From Polystyrenella longa (GTDB lineage Bacteria; Planctomycetota; Planctomycetia; Planctomycetales; Planctomycetaceae): 64,000 bases of DNA. Of this stretch, positions 17,439 through 25,410 are shown piece by piece. The translations under genes and the position numbers were made by a program. The notes beneath the pieces were generated by a model that was not told the DNA's origin, did not search any database, and saw only the letters and a list, made by a program, of their open reading frames with translations. Position 1 is the stretch's first letter, and every line of letters starts with the position of its first letter. The DNA lies in assembly GCF_007750395.1 (NCBI RefSeq), contig NZ_CP036281.1:1265001-1329000 (forward strand). The letters are read 5' to 3'.

Positions 17439-20402
17439 TCAATCGATAAACATGAACTCATTACTGTTGAACAGGACATGGCATAGTGAGGCTAATGCGA
17501 GTTCTTCCGGAGTAAAATGTTCTTCGCGCGACTGAAGTTGATAACGGTGCATCAGGTGTCGTTCGACCTGTTCCTGTTCCAAATCAGAAAGTTCTCTGTC
17601 GAAGACGATCAGCTCCGCGATGTTTCCTTTCCAGAACTCACCATTGATATTGCCCTGTTGTCCGATGACATAGGGGGTGGTCAGGTTCCTTGGTTGCAGA
17701 GGATTACTGTTGCTCGCCTTCTCAGTTGAGTTCAGAGAAATCGTTGCGTCGTAGGTGCCATTGATTGCGGAAATCAGGAAGGGCTTGTCTGGGTTGGGGT
17801 AGGGAGGCGACGCAGCAAAGTCGTCGCTGAACCTTACGGTGCCTGCTCCTGTACTCCCGAGGAAGAGCGATGTCGTTGAATTTCCTTCGCTCCCATTCCA
17901 GTTAGAGAATATCTCCCGATGGGTACCATTGTTCTCATCACTGACAACAGCAAAGATTGAATAGGTTTGATTCTTTAAAACCTGTCCAGTGAGTTGCAGA
18001 AATTGTTGCTCTCCCGAGAAGTGGAGGGCGGGTTGATTGCCGATTCCAGAAGAAATCCATTTGGGGCGAGCGGCAGGAACAGTCTGCGCGGCATCGTGCC
18101 CTTCTGGTGATGCGTCCAGCCAGCGAACAACATGTCCGGTCTCATCCATCTCCACGCCCTGATCCGCACTTAGATGCAACGTCAGTGCAGGTAGTTCCGA
18201 AAGATCGGCGAACTGCGGTTGTTCGGGTTCGTCTGTCGTCTGTTGCTGGAAAAGATGTAACTGAGATTTGAAGTGGTTCTGTGCTGTCGCTTGTTCGGAC
18301 TCGGTCGGATTGCGTCCAAAGGTGATCCGCCAGAGACTGATGATCTGCTGTTCGAGATCGTTGGGTTCCTGTTGCAGGATATGCTGGGCCAATGATTTAC
18401 TTTGGTCGTGAACGAATTCGTTGTTGAGCATCGCCAGGGCCTGTGGAGCGACCATAGTCACATCGCGGTCGGCACATGGCAAAGTCGTGTCGGAAAAATC
18501 GAAGGTTATTAGAAAAGGATCAAGCAACGTGCGCTGACTGTAAATATACAGGCTGCGTCGGTTCTGTTCGGCAAGTGGCGACGGAGTCCATGCAGCTCCT
18601 TTTTTCGATAGTCCTTCGAGGGCTTCGGCGGGAATATCGGGTTTGAAACTCTCTCCGCCAATCTGAGAAAGGTCGAGATCGCCGGTGGTATATACTAGGG
18701 AATCGCGGAAGGCTTCCGCATCCAGTCGTCGTCGATTTGCTCTCCACCAATATCGGTTGGTAAAATCTTGTTCGGCATACTCGGCATGTTGTGGATGCAA
18801 CGACGACTGCCGGTAGGTTCGGGACATGACCATCAGTTTATGGATTCGTTTTAATCTCCAGTCTCCATCGCGTAATTCTAACGCGAGCCAGTCGAGCAAT
18901 TCGGGATGAGTCGGTTGGTCGCCCGTGAAACCGAAGTTGTTCGGGGATCGGACCAGACCCTCACCGAAATGGTGTAACCAGAGTCGGTTGACGACGACCC
19001 GTGCTGTGAGGGGGTTTCGGTTATCGACGATCCAGTTCGCCAGTTGCAAGCGGCGCTCTGTGGTCTTGGCTTCCTCTGACGGGGGATTAAAAGGACCAGC
19101 CAGTTCGGGTACAAACGAAAGCTGAGCCGGCTCAATCACGGGGCCTGGATGTTTGGGATCTCCTTTAAATAGCAGATGTAGATCAGGAGCTTCTTTACCC
19201 AGGTCAGTCCAACCAAATACGTCATACCCGAGTTCTTCCGGCGAGGGGCCACCCAGTAGTTTGCTGCTGCGAGGTTCAATCGGACCCGACCAGAAAGTAC
19301 TTGCCATCCGGTGATAGTCGACATGAGTTATGGGATCGAACTTGTGGTCATGGCAGCGAGCGCACTTCACGGTGAGTCCCAGAAATGCGGAACTCGTCAC
19401 GTGCACCATGTCTTCCAGACGCTCGTACTTATATTCCTGTGGGTCGTTGGGTTCATCGTTCCAGGTGCCCAGTCTCAGGAAGCCAGTGGCAATGACGGTC
19501 TCTTCACTGCGGGTTGGTAATTCATCGCCGGCGAGTTGTTCCAGTATGAATTCGTTGTACGGTTTGTCATCGTTAAAAGCATTGATGACGTAGTCGCGGT
19601 ATTTCCAGACGTCCTTCTTCTCCTGGTCTCGCTCGTAACCGCTCGTCTCTGCGAAGCGCGCGAGGTCGAGCCAGTAGCGGGCCCAGCGCTCTCCAAAATG
19701 CGGGGAGGCGAGCAATTCATCGACCTGTTCTTCATAAGCTGCTGGCGAGGGATCGGCGGCAAACGTGTCCAGTTGACTTGCGCTGGGGGGCAGACCGATG
19801 AGGTCGAAATACAAACGCCGCAGAAGTTGGCGTGGTTCAGCCAGGGGGGCCGGGGTTAGTTGTTGTTCCTGCAACTCGGCTCGGATGAAAGCATCAATCG
19901 TGTTGGCATCGGCAGGAAGATTGGCGACGGTGGGGATGGGGCTTGACTGAATCGGTTGAAGTGACCACCAGTCACGGCCTCCACGAACAGTGGTTGTTTT
20001 TTCAAACAGGTCCAGTTCACGATCGACGGGCCAGGTAGCCCCTGATTCGATCCAGCGTTTGAGTACTTTCTGTTCTTCTTCAGACAGTGGTTGTGGCTTG
20101 CCCTGTTTTTCGGGAGGCATATCGCCATCGGCGACTCGTTCCCACAGGTAGCTCTCTTCCAGATGGCCGGGGGTCAGCACGACACCCGAATCGGATCCGG
20201 CTTGAATCGCTTTAAGTGAGGAGAGGTCCAGTCCACCGGAGGCTTCATTCGCGTTGTGGCATTCGATGCAACGCGTGAGCAGAAGAGGAGCAATGTCTCT
20301 TTCGAAATCAATTGGATCGGCAGTACGCCCAACGTCAATCAGGAGAAATGCGAGAGTACAAAAGGCAAATGCCAGAATACGACCAGAGAGCATGACCGAC
20401 AC
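17439..20402 (-). CDS. Planctomycete cytochrome c/DUF1549/DUF1553 protein with internal LamG-like domain
   Basis: The protein has 987 residues with a signal peptide (about 1-27). A c-type heme site CIECH sits at 45-49 in the PSCyt1 domain, DUF1549 spans about 165-370, and a second CARCH is near 347-351. DUF1553 begins after about 470 (RVVVNRLWLHHFGEGLV). A concanavalin/LamG-like domain at about 737-935 (LTLHLSADQG to LIVFDRELSDLEQ) is inserted before the final DUF1553 segment LCHVLFNSNEFMFID, which normally follows closely. Expected location is periplasmic, with a probable electron-transfer role linked to the DUF1501 partner downstream. The LamG insert suggests carbohydrate binding. Family domains are clear; the function is inference. 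Confidence 0.9.
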   Translation of the reverse strand: MSVMLSGRILAFAFCTLAFLLIDVGRTADPIDFERDIAPLLLTRCIECHNANEASGGLDLSSLKAIQAGSDSGVVLTPGHLEESYLWERVADGDMPPEKQGKPQPLSEEEQKVLKRWIESGATWPVDRELDLFEKTTTVRGGRDWWSLQPIQSSPIPTVANLPADANTIDAFIRAELQEQQLTPAPLAEPRQLLRRLYFDLIGLPPSASQLDTFAADPSPAAYEEQVDELLASPHFGERWARYWLDLARFAETSGYERDQEKKDVWKYRDYVINAFNDDKPYNEFILEQLAGDELPTRSEETVIATGFLRLGTWNDEPNDPQEYKYERLEDMVHVTSSAFLGLTVKCARCHDHKFDPITHVDYHRMASTFWSGPIEPRSSKLLGGPSPEELGYDVFGWTDLGKEAPDLHLLFKGDPKHPGPVIEPAQLSFVPELAGPFNPPSEEAKTTERRLQLANWIVDNRNPLTARVVVNRLWLHHFGEGLVRSPNNFGFTGDQPTHPELLDWLALELRDGDWRLKRIHKLMVMSRTYRQSSLHPQHAEYAEQDFTNRYWWRANRRRLDAEAFRDSLVYTTGDLDLSQIGGESFKPDIPAEALEGLSKKGAAWTPSPLAEQNRRSLYIYSQRTLLDPFLITFDFSDTTLPCADRDVTMVAPQALAMLNNEFVHDQSKSLAQHILQQEPNDLEQQIISLWRITFGRNPTESEQATAQNHFKSQLHLFQQQTTDEPEQPQFADLSELPALTLHLSADQGVEMDETGHVVRWLDASPEGHDAAQTVPAARPKWISSGIGNQPALHFSGEQQFLQLTGQVLKNQTYSIFAVVSDENNGTHREIFSNWNGSEGNSTTSLFLGSTGAGTVRFSDDFAASPPYPNPDKPFLISAINGTYDATISLNSTEKASNSNPLQPRNLTTPYVIGQQGNINGEFWKGNIAELIVFDRELSDLEQEQVERHLMHRYQLQSREEHFTPEELALASLCHVLFNSNEFMFID

Positions 20403-20545
20403 CTAGAAGGGTGTAATTTAACTTTATTGTTAAAAGTCATGCTAAGTCTGATGGTTCGGGAGTGCAAGTATAAACCAGAGTTGATGTATGCATTCCGTTA
20501 AGCACCGTCTGCGCGAGCCTGATTTTCGTTGATTCTTGCCACTGC

Positions 20546-21637
20546 TTAGTTCGTTTCGGGTCGCTCTCCCGGTTCCACAACGACCACATTGGAGCCAAGT
20601 CCCTCGGAGATTCTATCTTCGAAGATGTGCCCATCGGTCCGGATTTTTCTCAGTTCCCGTGGATCAAGGTCGTCAGGGAGCCGACCGAGATTACAAACAG
20701 GTTCACCGGGGCTGACGGCGGGCAACGTCGTCATGCCGACAACCACAGCGTTGAAGGGCGAAACCAGAACAGATCGTTCTTTACCAAGTAACGTCGTGTT
20801 GGTCGCCAGGGGTTGTTTCTTACGGACAACATCGCCCGGTTTAATATGAAACTGCAGGAAGCCACCCCGTTCCGCCCGGATCCATTTTGATTTTTCCATC
20901 ACGATCGGGCTTTCGGCGCGGTCGGGTTCACCTTCAACCATTTTGAAAGTTCGTAGGACATTCTCAATTCCGCGGACGGCGGCATCGACGATACCGGGCT
21001 CCACTTTCCAGACTTCGCCCCCTTCCATGATAATGGTAGGGCAACCGGCGATGCAGGCTTCCCGGCGCAGAGCCCCTTTTGGTCCCTTGCCGTTCATAAT
21101 GATTTCGCATCCGAAGGCCTTGGCCAGTTTTTTGACCTTGGGATTGGTCAGGTCTCCCCGGACATTCGGGTAGTTGGTACGGCGCACCGAGGCCGTGTGC
21201 AGGTCGATTCCGTAATCGGCCCGAGTGATCAATTCGTCAAAGATCGTCCGCGCCATACGCCCGGCGAGACTTCCGTTGGCTGAACCTGGAAAAGACCGGT
21301 TCAGGTCGCGGCGGTCTGGCAGATATCGAGAGTGACGGTCGAAGGCGAGCATGTTGAGAACGGGGACGAAGATAACCGCCCCGCTAATCAATTTGATGTC
21401 CTCGTCCTGCATCAGGCGATGAATGGCACCGGTGCCATTGATTTCATCTCCGTGAAGGGCCGCAGTCAGAAGTAAAGTCGGGCCCTCTTTGACGGCGCGA
21501 CGAATATGAATCGGAATTTTCAACGTCATACCGCTGTATGATTCGCTGACGGCCAGGGTCACGTTTTTGGATTCGCCCGGCTTAATCTCCGACCCATTCC
21601 ACTTGCCTATCGGTTTTCTAATACGCTCGTTGCTCAT
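20546..21637 (-). CDS. Succinylglutamate desuccinylase/aspartoacylase (AstE/AspA) family deacylase
   Basis: ATG 21637 is chosen (363 residues) because a GGGAGG ribosome-binding site lies about 13 bases upstream. A GTG at 21661 is the alternative. The zinc-carboxypeptidase-like motifs of the family are present: ALHGDEINGTG (zinc His and Glu), DLNRSFPG, and DLHTAS (third zinc ligand). A beta-rich C-terminal domain contains KPGDVVRKKQPL, reminiscent of a biotinyl-like fold in this family. Members hydrolyse N-acyl amino acids. It is the third gene of a leftward cluster with a RimK-like ligase and a retropepsin-like protease, a pairing known for rim-type systems. A role in removing amino-acid adducts is inference. 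Confidence 0.88.
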   Translation of the reverse strand: MSNERIRKPIGKWNGSEIKPGESKNVTLAVSESYSGMTLKIPIHIRRAVKEGPTLLLTAALHGDEINGTGAIHRLMQDEDIKLISGAVIFVPVLNMLAFDRHSRYLPDRRDLNRSFPGSANGSLAGRMARTIFDELITRADYGIDLHTASVRRTNYPNVRGDLTNPKVKKLAKAFGCEIIMNGKGPKGALRREACIAGCPTIIMEGGEVWKVEPGIVDAAVRGIENVLRTFKMVEGEPDRAESPIVMEKSKWIRAERGGFLQFHIKPGDVVRKKQPLATNTTLLGKERSVLVSPFNAVVVGMTTLPAVSPGEPVCNLGRLPDDLDPRELRKIRTDGHIFEDRISEGLGSNVVVVEPGERPETN

Positions 21638-21687
21638 CTTTTTAGTGAGCTTACCTCCCACGGGTGTTGGACGAAATCGAAGGGCGG

Positions 21688-22890
21688 TCAGTCGACCTTG
21701 CCTGAGACAGGTTGCGCAGGCAGTTCCAGAACTTCGTAACTTCGCTTACGTCGTGTTTTAGCGGGAATGAGGTCTCGCATCAATTCCAGTTTGCCAAAAC
21801 AGAGCAGGCGATCTCCTGATTCCAGCTGACGATCGGATCTTGGGTTAGGAATCACGGTCGTTCCCCGGTAGAGAGTCAAGGCGTTAATGTCCTTCTCCCG
21901 CAGTCCCGATTCGCTGATCGTTTTCCCAATGTAATCGGATCCTTCCGGGATGTGAATCTCGGTCACTCCGTAGCCTCGGCTGACCGTAAGTCGCTGACGG
22001 ATATCGATCTCGGGAAAATTCACCTGGCCGGCGATGTAGTCGACCACCGTACCCGCCACGTCAAGTTGCGTACAGGATTCGATTCCCTCCAAGCCAGGAG
22101 AGGAATTGACTTCCATAATCTGAGGGCCATCTTTTCCTTCGAGCATGTCGACACCCGCGACGCGGAGTCCCATGATCTGTGCCGCTCGAACTGCTGTCTC
22201 GCAGTAGTTGGCATCCAGGGTGACTGCCTCGGTTACTCCGCCGCGGTGGACGTTGCTACGGAACTCCTGTCCCTGCGCCACTCGACGCATGGCGGCGACG
22301 ACCTGATCACCGACGACAAACGCGCGGATATCTTTTCCTTTGCTCTCGGCTACGAACTTCTGAATCAGCACGTTTTGTCGTTGGCTCTGAAGTAGTTCGA
22401 TGATCGACTCGGCTGACTTGACCGACTCGGCCAGTAACACGCCAATTCCCTGAGTTCCTTCCAGGAGTTTGATGACAACCGGAGCACCTCCCACGCGTTT
22501 AATAGCGGGGAGAACGTCTTTTTTATCTCGGACGAAGGTCGTCTGGGGAATACCGATATGGTGTTTTGATAATATTTGCAAACAGCGAAGTTTATCTCGT
22601 GAGTTTGCCACGCCGGCCGAAGAGTTGGCTGAGAAGACATCCATCTGTTCAAACTGCCGGATGACGGCTGTACCGAAATAGGTGATCGAATTACCGATTC
22701 GGGGGAGGATGGCGTCGTAGTTGGAAAGCTGTTTCTGTAAGTAGAAAAGGTCCGGATCTCCCTGTTTCAGGTCGATGGCAAAGCGAAGTGTATTGAGGAC
22801 CTTAGCTTTGTGACCTCGTTGTTCCGCTGCCTCAACAAGGCGCCGGGTGCTGTAACAGCGGGGACTGCAGGATAGAATACCGAGTTTCAT
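21688..22890 (-). CDS. rimK: RimK-like ATP-grasp ligase with C-terminal TrkA-C domain
   Basis: The start is ATG 22890 with AAGG 8 bases upstream (400 residues, beginning MKLGILSCSPRCYS). The N-terminal domain and ATP-grasp core match RimK: FSANSSAGVANSRDKL, VVIKLLEGTQGIGV, LIQKFV, DIRAFVVGDQVVAAM and IMEVNSSPGLEGIE for ATP and metal binding. RimK adds glutamate residues to ribosomal protein S6 in gammaproteobacteria. Standard RimK is about 300 residues. Here an extra segment from about 305 to 385 (VTEIHIPEGSDYIGKTI to SGDRLLCFGK) has the pattern of a TrkA-C/RCK_C ligand-binding domain. It sits between the protease and the deacylase in one transcription unit. The modified substrate is not known here. 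Confidence 0.88.
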   Translation of the reverse strand: MKLGILSCSPRCYSTRRLVEAAEQRGHKAKVLNTLRFAIDLKQGDPDLFYLQKQLSNYDAILPRIGNSITYFGTAVIRQFEQMDVFSANSSAGVANSRDKLRCLQILSKHHIGIPQTTFVRDKKDVLPAIKRVGGAPVVIKLLEGTQGIGVLLAESVKSAESIIELLQSQRQNVLIQKFVAESKGKDIRAFVVGDQVVAAMRRVAQGQEFRSNVHRGGVTEAVTLDANYCETAVRAAQIMGLRVAGVDMLEGKDGPQIMEVNSSPGLEGIESCTQLDVAGTVVDYIAGQVNFPEIDIRQRLTVSRGYGVTEIHIPEGSDYIGKTISESGLREKDINALTLYRGTTVIPNPRSDRQLESGDRLLCFGKLELMRDLIPAKTRRKRSYEVLELPAQPVSGKVD

Positions 22891-23087
22891 AAAAGAACCT
22901 TGAACCTTTTTTTTTGCGGGTATTTCTGGTCGCTTTACCACCAATTGATCACAACTCGTTATTCAGTCGAGACGTGCGAATGGGTAAGAACAGGGAAGGG
23001 TTGAAGATGTGCCGGGTGATTTGCTGCTGAAATCTATTATAGCGACAACTGGACCCTTTTCGGGGGGCGGATATGAGAAAGCGGAAA

Positions 23088-23564
23088 TTATCGTTTCTTA
23101 ATCCGCTTTGGCCGTTTTTCTCTACCGTCATAGTACGATTTACCGGCATCAACTAGAAATCGACCGCGGAATGCTTCCCGTCCCAGCAACATTCGAAAAC
23201 CCATTTCATCGCGATTGGCGAGCGTTAATTCAATGGACCACGTTTGGCCCAGTAGAGTCATATTGGTCATGATGACGGGCCGCATATTGGCTTTGCCACT
23301 CGAACTTCGGACCGAACGTACGTCGACAACTTCAGCTTCAGTGGTGACGATTTCCGTCGTTTTACGCTGCAATGGATGAACTTTGAACCGCACAAATCGG
23401 GTTCCGCGTCGTTCGAAGTAAGAGAGATCGTAGGCGTGCAGCGATGAAGAGCGAGCGCCCGTATCCACCTTGACTTTAATCTGTTCGATTCCCAGTTCGG
23501 GAAGGGCAATCCATTCCCTCCAACCAATGATTGGTTTGACGGGCTCCGCTTTTTTCGGTCTCAT
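23088..23564 (-). CDS. RimB/ATP-dependent zinc protease family (retropepsin-like) protein
   Basis: The start is ATG 23564 (158 residues). A TTG immediately before it is not needed. The motif VKVDTGARSSSLHA near residue 33-46 is the aspartic-protease-like DTGA signature of the PF05618 family, misleadingly named ATP-dependent zinc protease. The matching second half is FRMLLGREAF. Members sit beside rimK and are thought to trim the glutamate tails added by RimK. It begins the leftward rim cluster, about 200 bp upstream of rimK. The intergenic gap has no obvious terminator, so co-transcription is plausible. Confidence 0.87.
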   Translation of the reverse strand: MRPKKAEPVKPIIGWREWIALPELGIEQIKVKVDTGARSSSLHAYDLSYFERRGTRFVRFKVHPLQRKTTEIVTTEAEVVDVRSVRSSSGKANMRPVIMTNMTLLGQTWSIELTLANRDEMGFRMLLGREAFRGRFLVDAGKSYYDGREKRPKRIKKR

Positions 23565-23763
23565 CAATCAATCCCTGCAACAGCAGATGAAAGTAGGTCG
23601 CATCGACGTAAAACGACTTGGAACAGGAGGGATCTTAATAATTGGCGATTTGAAAAGGAAGTCCCTGCGAGAATGGTGGCGTTTTCCCCCTGAGTTCCGA
23701 CATAATCGAAGAGACTCTTTTTGAACGTCTGACTTTGAAAACTCAACCTGAGGAGAACCAAGA

Positions 23764-24321
23764 ATGCGCCGCTACCTGACGATTGCAATGATGCTTGTAA
23801 TAGGAATCGGAATCTACACCAGTTGGAACCGGACTATTGGCGACGACCGGGAGACTTCCTGGTTTAAATCGACCACCGTCGATTTTGGAATCGTGGTGAG
23901 CGATGTCGAAAAATCGGTTGCCTTCTATCGCGACGTACTGGGTTTGAAAGAAACCTCGACGTTCGATGTTTCCAGTGAGATCGCTACGGACGCCGGGCTG
24001 ACCAAAGGGGAATCTCTAAGCGTACATGTGATGCAGTTGGGTAATGCGGCAACCGCGACTAAAGTTAAATTGATGCAAATCGAAGGTAGTACTCCTGCCA
24101 AGCAGGATACCAGTTACATCAACAGTACCCTCGGCATGAGCTACATGACATTACATGTGACAGACGTAAGTAAAGTGCTCAAAAATGCAGAGAAGCATGG
24201 CGTCAAAGCGATTGCCAAGGGGCCAGCAGATATCTCCCGTGGAAGCGGAAATAAAATGGTACTGGCGATCGTCCGCGATCCGGATGGAAATCTGGTAGAA
24301 CTGGTTGGACCCCTGAACTGA
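23764..24321 (+). CDS. VOC (glyoxalase/bleomycin-resistance) fold protein with N-terminal export signal
   Basis: The protein has 185 residues. Residues 1-20 form a signal peptide or anchor (MRRYLTIAMMLVIGIGIY). GAGGAG lies about 8 bases before the ATG. Residues 35-185 form two beta-alpha-beta-beta-beta modules: VDFGIVVSDVEKSVAFYRDVLGL starts the first, and a second near 125-180 ends VRDPDGNLVELV with the usual terminal Glu. VOC enzymes bind a divalent metal and act on small electrophiles or aromatics. The ligand set here could not be confirmed. Export of a VOC protein is somewhat unusual. The gene is convergent with the TetR regulator. Confidence 0.82.
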   Translation: MRRYLTIAMMLVIGIGIYTSWNRTIGDDRETSWFKSTTVDFGIVVSDVEKSVAFYRDVLGLKETSTFDVSSEIATDAGLTKGESLSVHVMQLGNAATATKVKLMQIEGSTPAKQDTSYINSTLGMSYMTLHVTDVSKVLKNAEKHGVKAIAKGPADISRGSGNKMVLAIVRDPDGNLVELVGPLN

Positions 24322-24357
24322 TCGTGTCACTGAACTGATTCCGAAATTAGCTCGAAA

Positions 24358-25005
24358 TCAATCGAAGGGAATCGGACGCCGGCTAGATAGGCCGGCGTCT
24401 CCTTTGAGGGAATTCCAGGCATGCTCGGCAAGTTGTTCCGTGTAATCGAGAATGTCGCCAATTCGAGTCTGGCGAGTTACCCACGCGCGAGCGAGCTGTG
24501 AGCAGGGGCCTGTAATCTGTGCAAACAGATAAGTTTCGTTCACATCTAGTATTTCCCCTCGTTTGATGAAGGGTTTGAACTCCGAGAAGACTTCCACCAC
24601 AAATTGTTTTCGCAATTCGTGATATTGGACTTCGATTGTGTCAATCAGATCGGAAAGCCCCATCCGCGATAAGTAAAGCGACAACTGCGGGTTGTCATGC
24701 GAATACTGCAGATGAGTGTGAATCATCGCTCTGATTTTTTCGAAGGCAGTCTCTGCAAACTGAACGCGTTCCAGCATATGTTCTTGATAGCGAGCAACGC
24801 CTTCGAGAAATAATGTGCAGGCAATCTCATTTTTGCTCTCAAAGAGATGGTAAATACTACCATGGCTGGCGCCGGAGATTTTGCGAATCTGCTCGATGCT
24901 AGACCCTTCAACTCCTTGTTTCAAGAAGCATTCGAGGGCCGCGTCAAGAATCTCCCTGCGTCGGCGTTGGGTGCCGGGGCGTAGTTTCTTCGTATTTACA
25001 ATCAT
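24358..25005 (-). CDS. TetR family transcriptional regulator
   Basis: The protein has 215 residues. The N-terminal helix-turn-helix region (about residues 12-60) has the TetR pattern RREILDAALECFLKQG, then SSIEQIRKISGASHGSIYHLFESKNEI. The C-terminal ligand-binding half is helical and not assignable. The last residues are encoded by a perfect 9-bp inverted repeat. It is divergent from the lone DUF1501 gene across a 405-bp gap, so it could regulate itself and that gene. The target is unknown. Confidence 0.9.
   Translation of the reverse strand: MIVNTKKLRPGTQRRRREILDAALECFLKQGVEGSSIEQIRKISGASHGSIYHLFESKNEIACTLFLEGVARYQEHMLERVQFAETAFEKIRAMIHTHLQYSHDNPQLSLYLSRMGLSDLIDTIEVQYHELRKQFVVEVFSEFKPFIKRGEILDVNETYLFAQITGPCSQLARAWVTRQTRIGDILDYTEQLAEHAWNSLKGDAGLSSRRPIPFD
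24375..24399. terminator. Perfect hairpin at the 3' end of the TetR gene
   Basis: Arms GACGCCGGC and GCCGGCGTC are perfect over 9 bp around a 7-base loop. The structure lies between the convergent VOC and TetR genes and overlaps the TetR C-terminal codons. There is no long U-tract, so it may act as a bidirectional barrier or RNA-stabilising hairpin rather than a classical terminator. Confidence 0.55.
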
Positions 25006-25410
25006 GATCGCATTCTACTGAAAACAGGCGGAGATTTTTTAAGAGATGATGGAACTCCGAAAAATTCTGGTATAACAGGAATGTTAACCGAATTCAGAAA
25101 AAACGAAAGTAGAGGGGACGAACGGATACACAAATAATTGCGAGGTCAGCATTTCAGTATTAGAAACTGTTCGCGTATTTCCTCTTTATGGTTCCGTTTC
25201 GCATGGGCCGTTTCTGAAAGGAAGGCTTACCAGGTTCTGACAGAGGTGTCTTATAGCAAGTGTCTTATAGAAGTGATGGGTGACTGCCAACTCGTCAACC
25301 GTTCTATTCAAGGCCCAAGTAGAATTCCAGTTCACATCCCGCGATTGATTTCGATGATCAATCGGCTCATCGTCATATTCATATAATTATGAATCGACAG
25401 AGGTTTCAAG
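25006..25410. other. Divergent intergenic region between TetR and DUF1501 genes
   Basis: No convincing gene is seen. Two features stand out. Near 25065-25081 there is an imperfect inverted repeat (TTCTG, AT-rich centre, CAGGAA), which could be a TetR-type operator. At 25246-25256 and 25260-25270 an 11-base word GTGTCTTATAG occurs twice with a 14-bp period. Neither has been tested as a binding site. Confidence 0.35.

Noticed and set aside
25138-25386. An 82-codon rightward frame in the TetR/DUF1501 gap
   Set aside because: No start context, no recognisable domain and a composition unlike real genes here.
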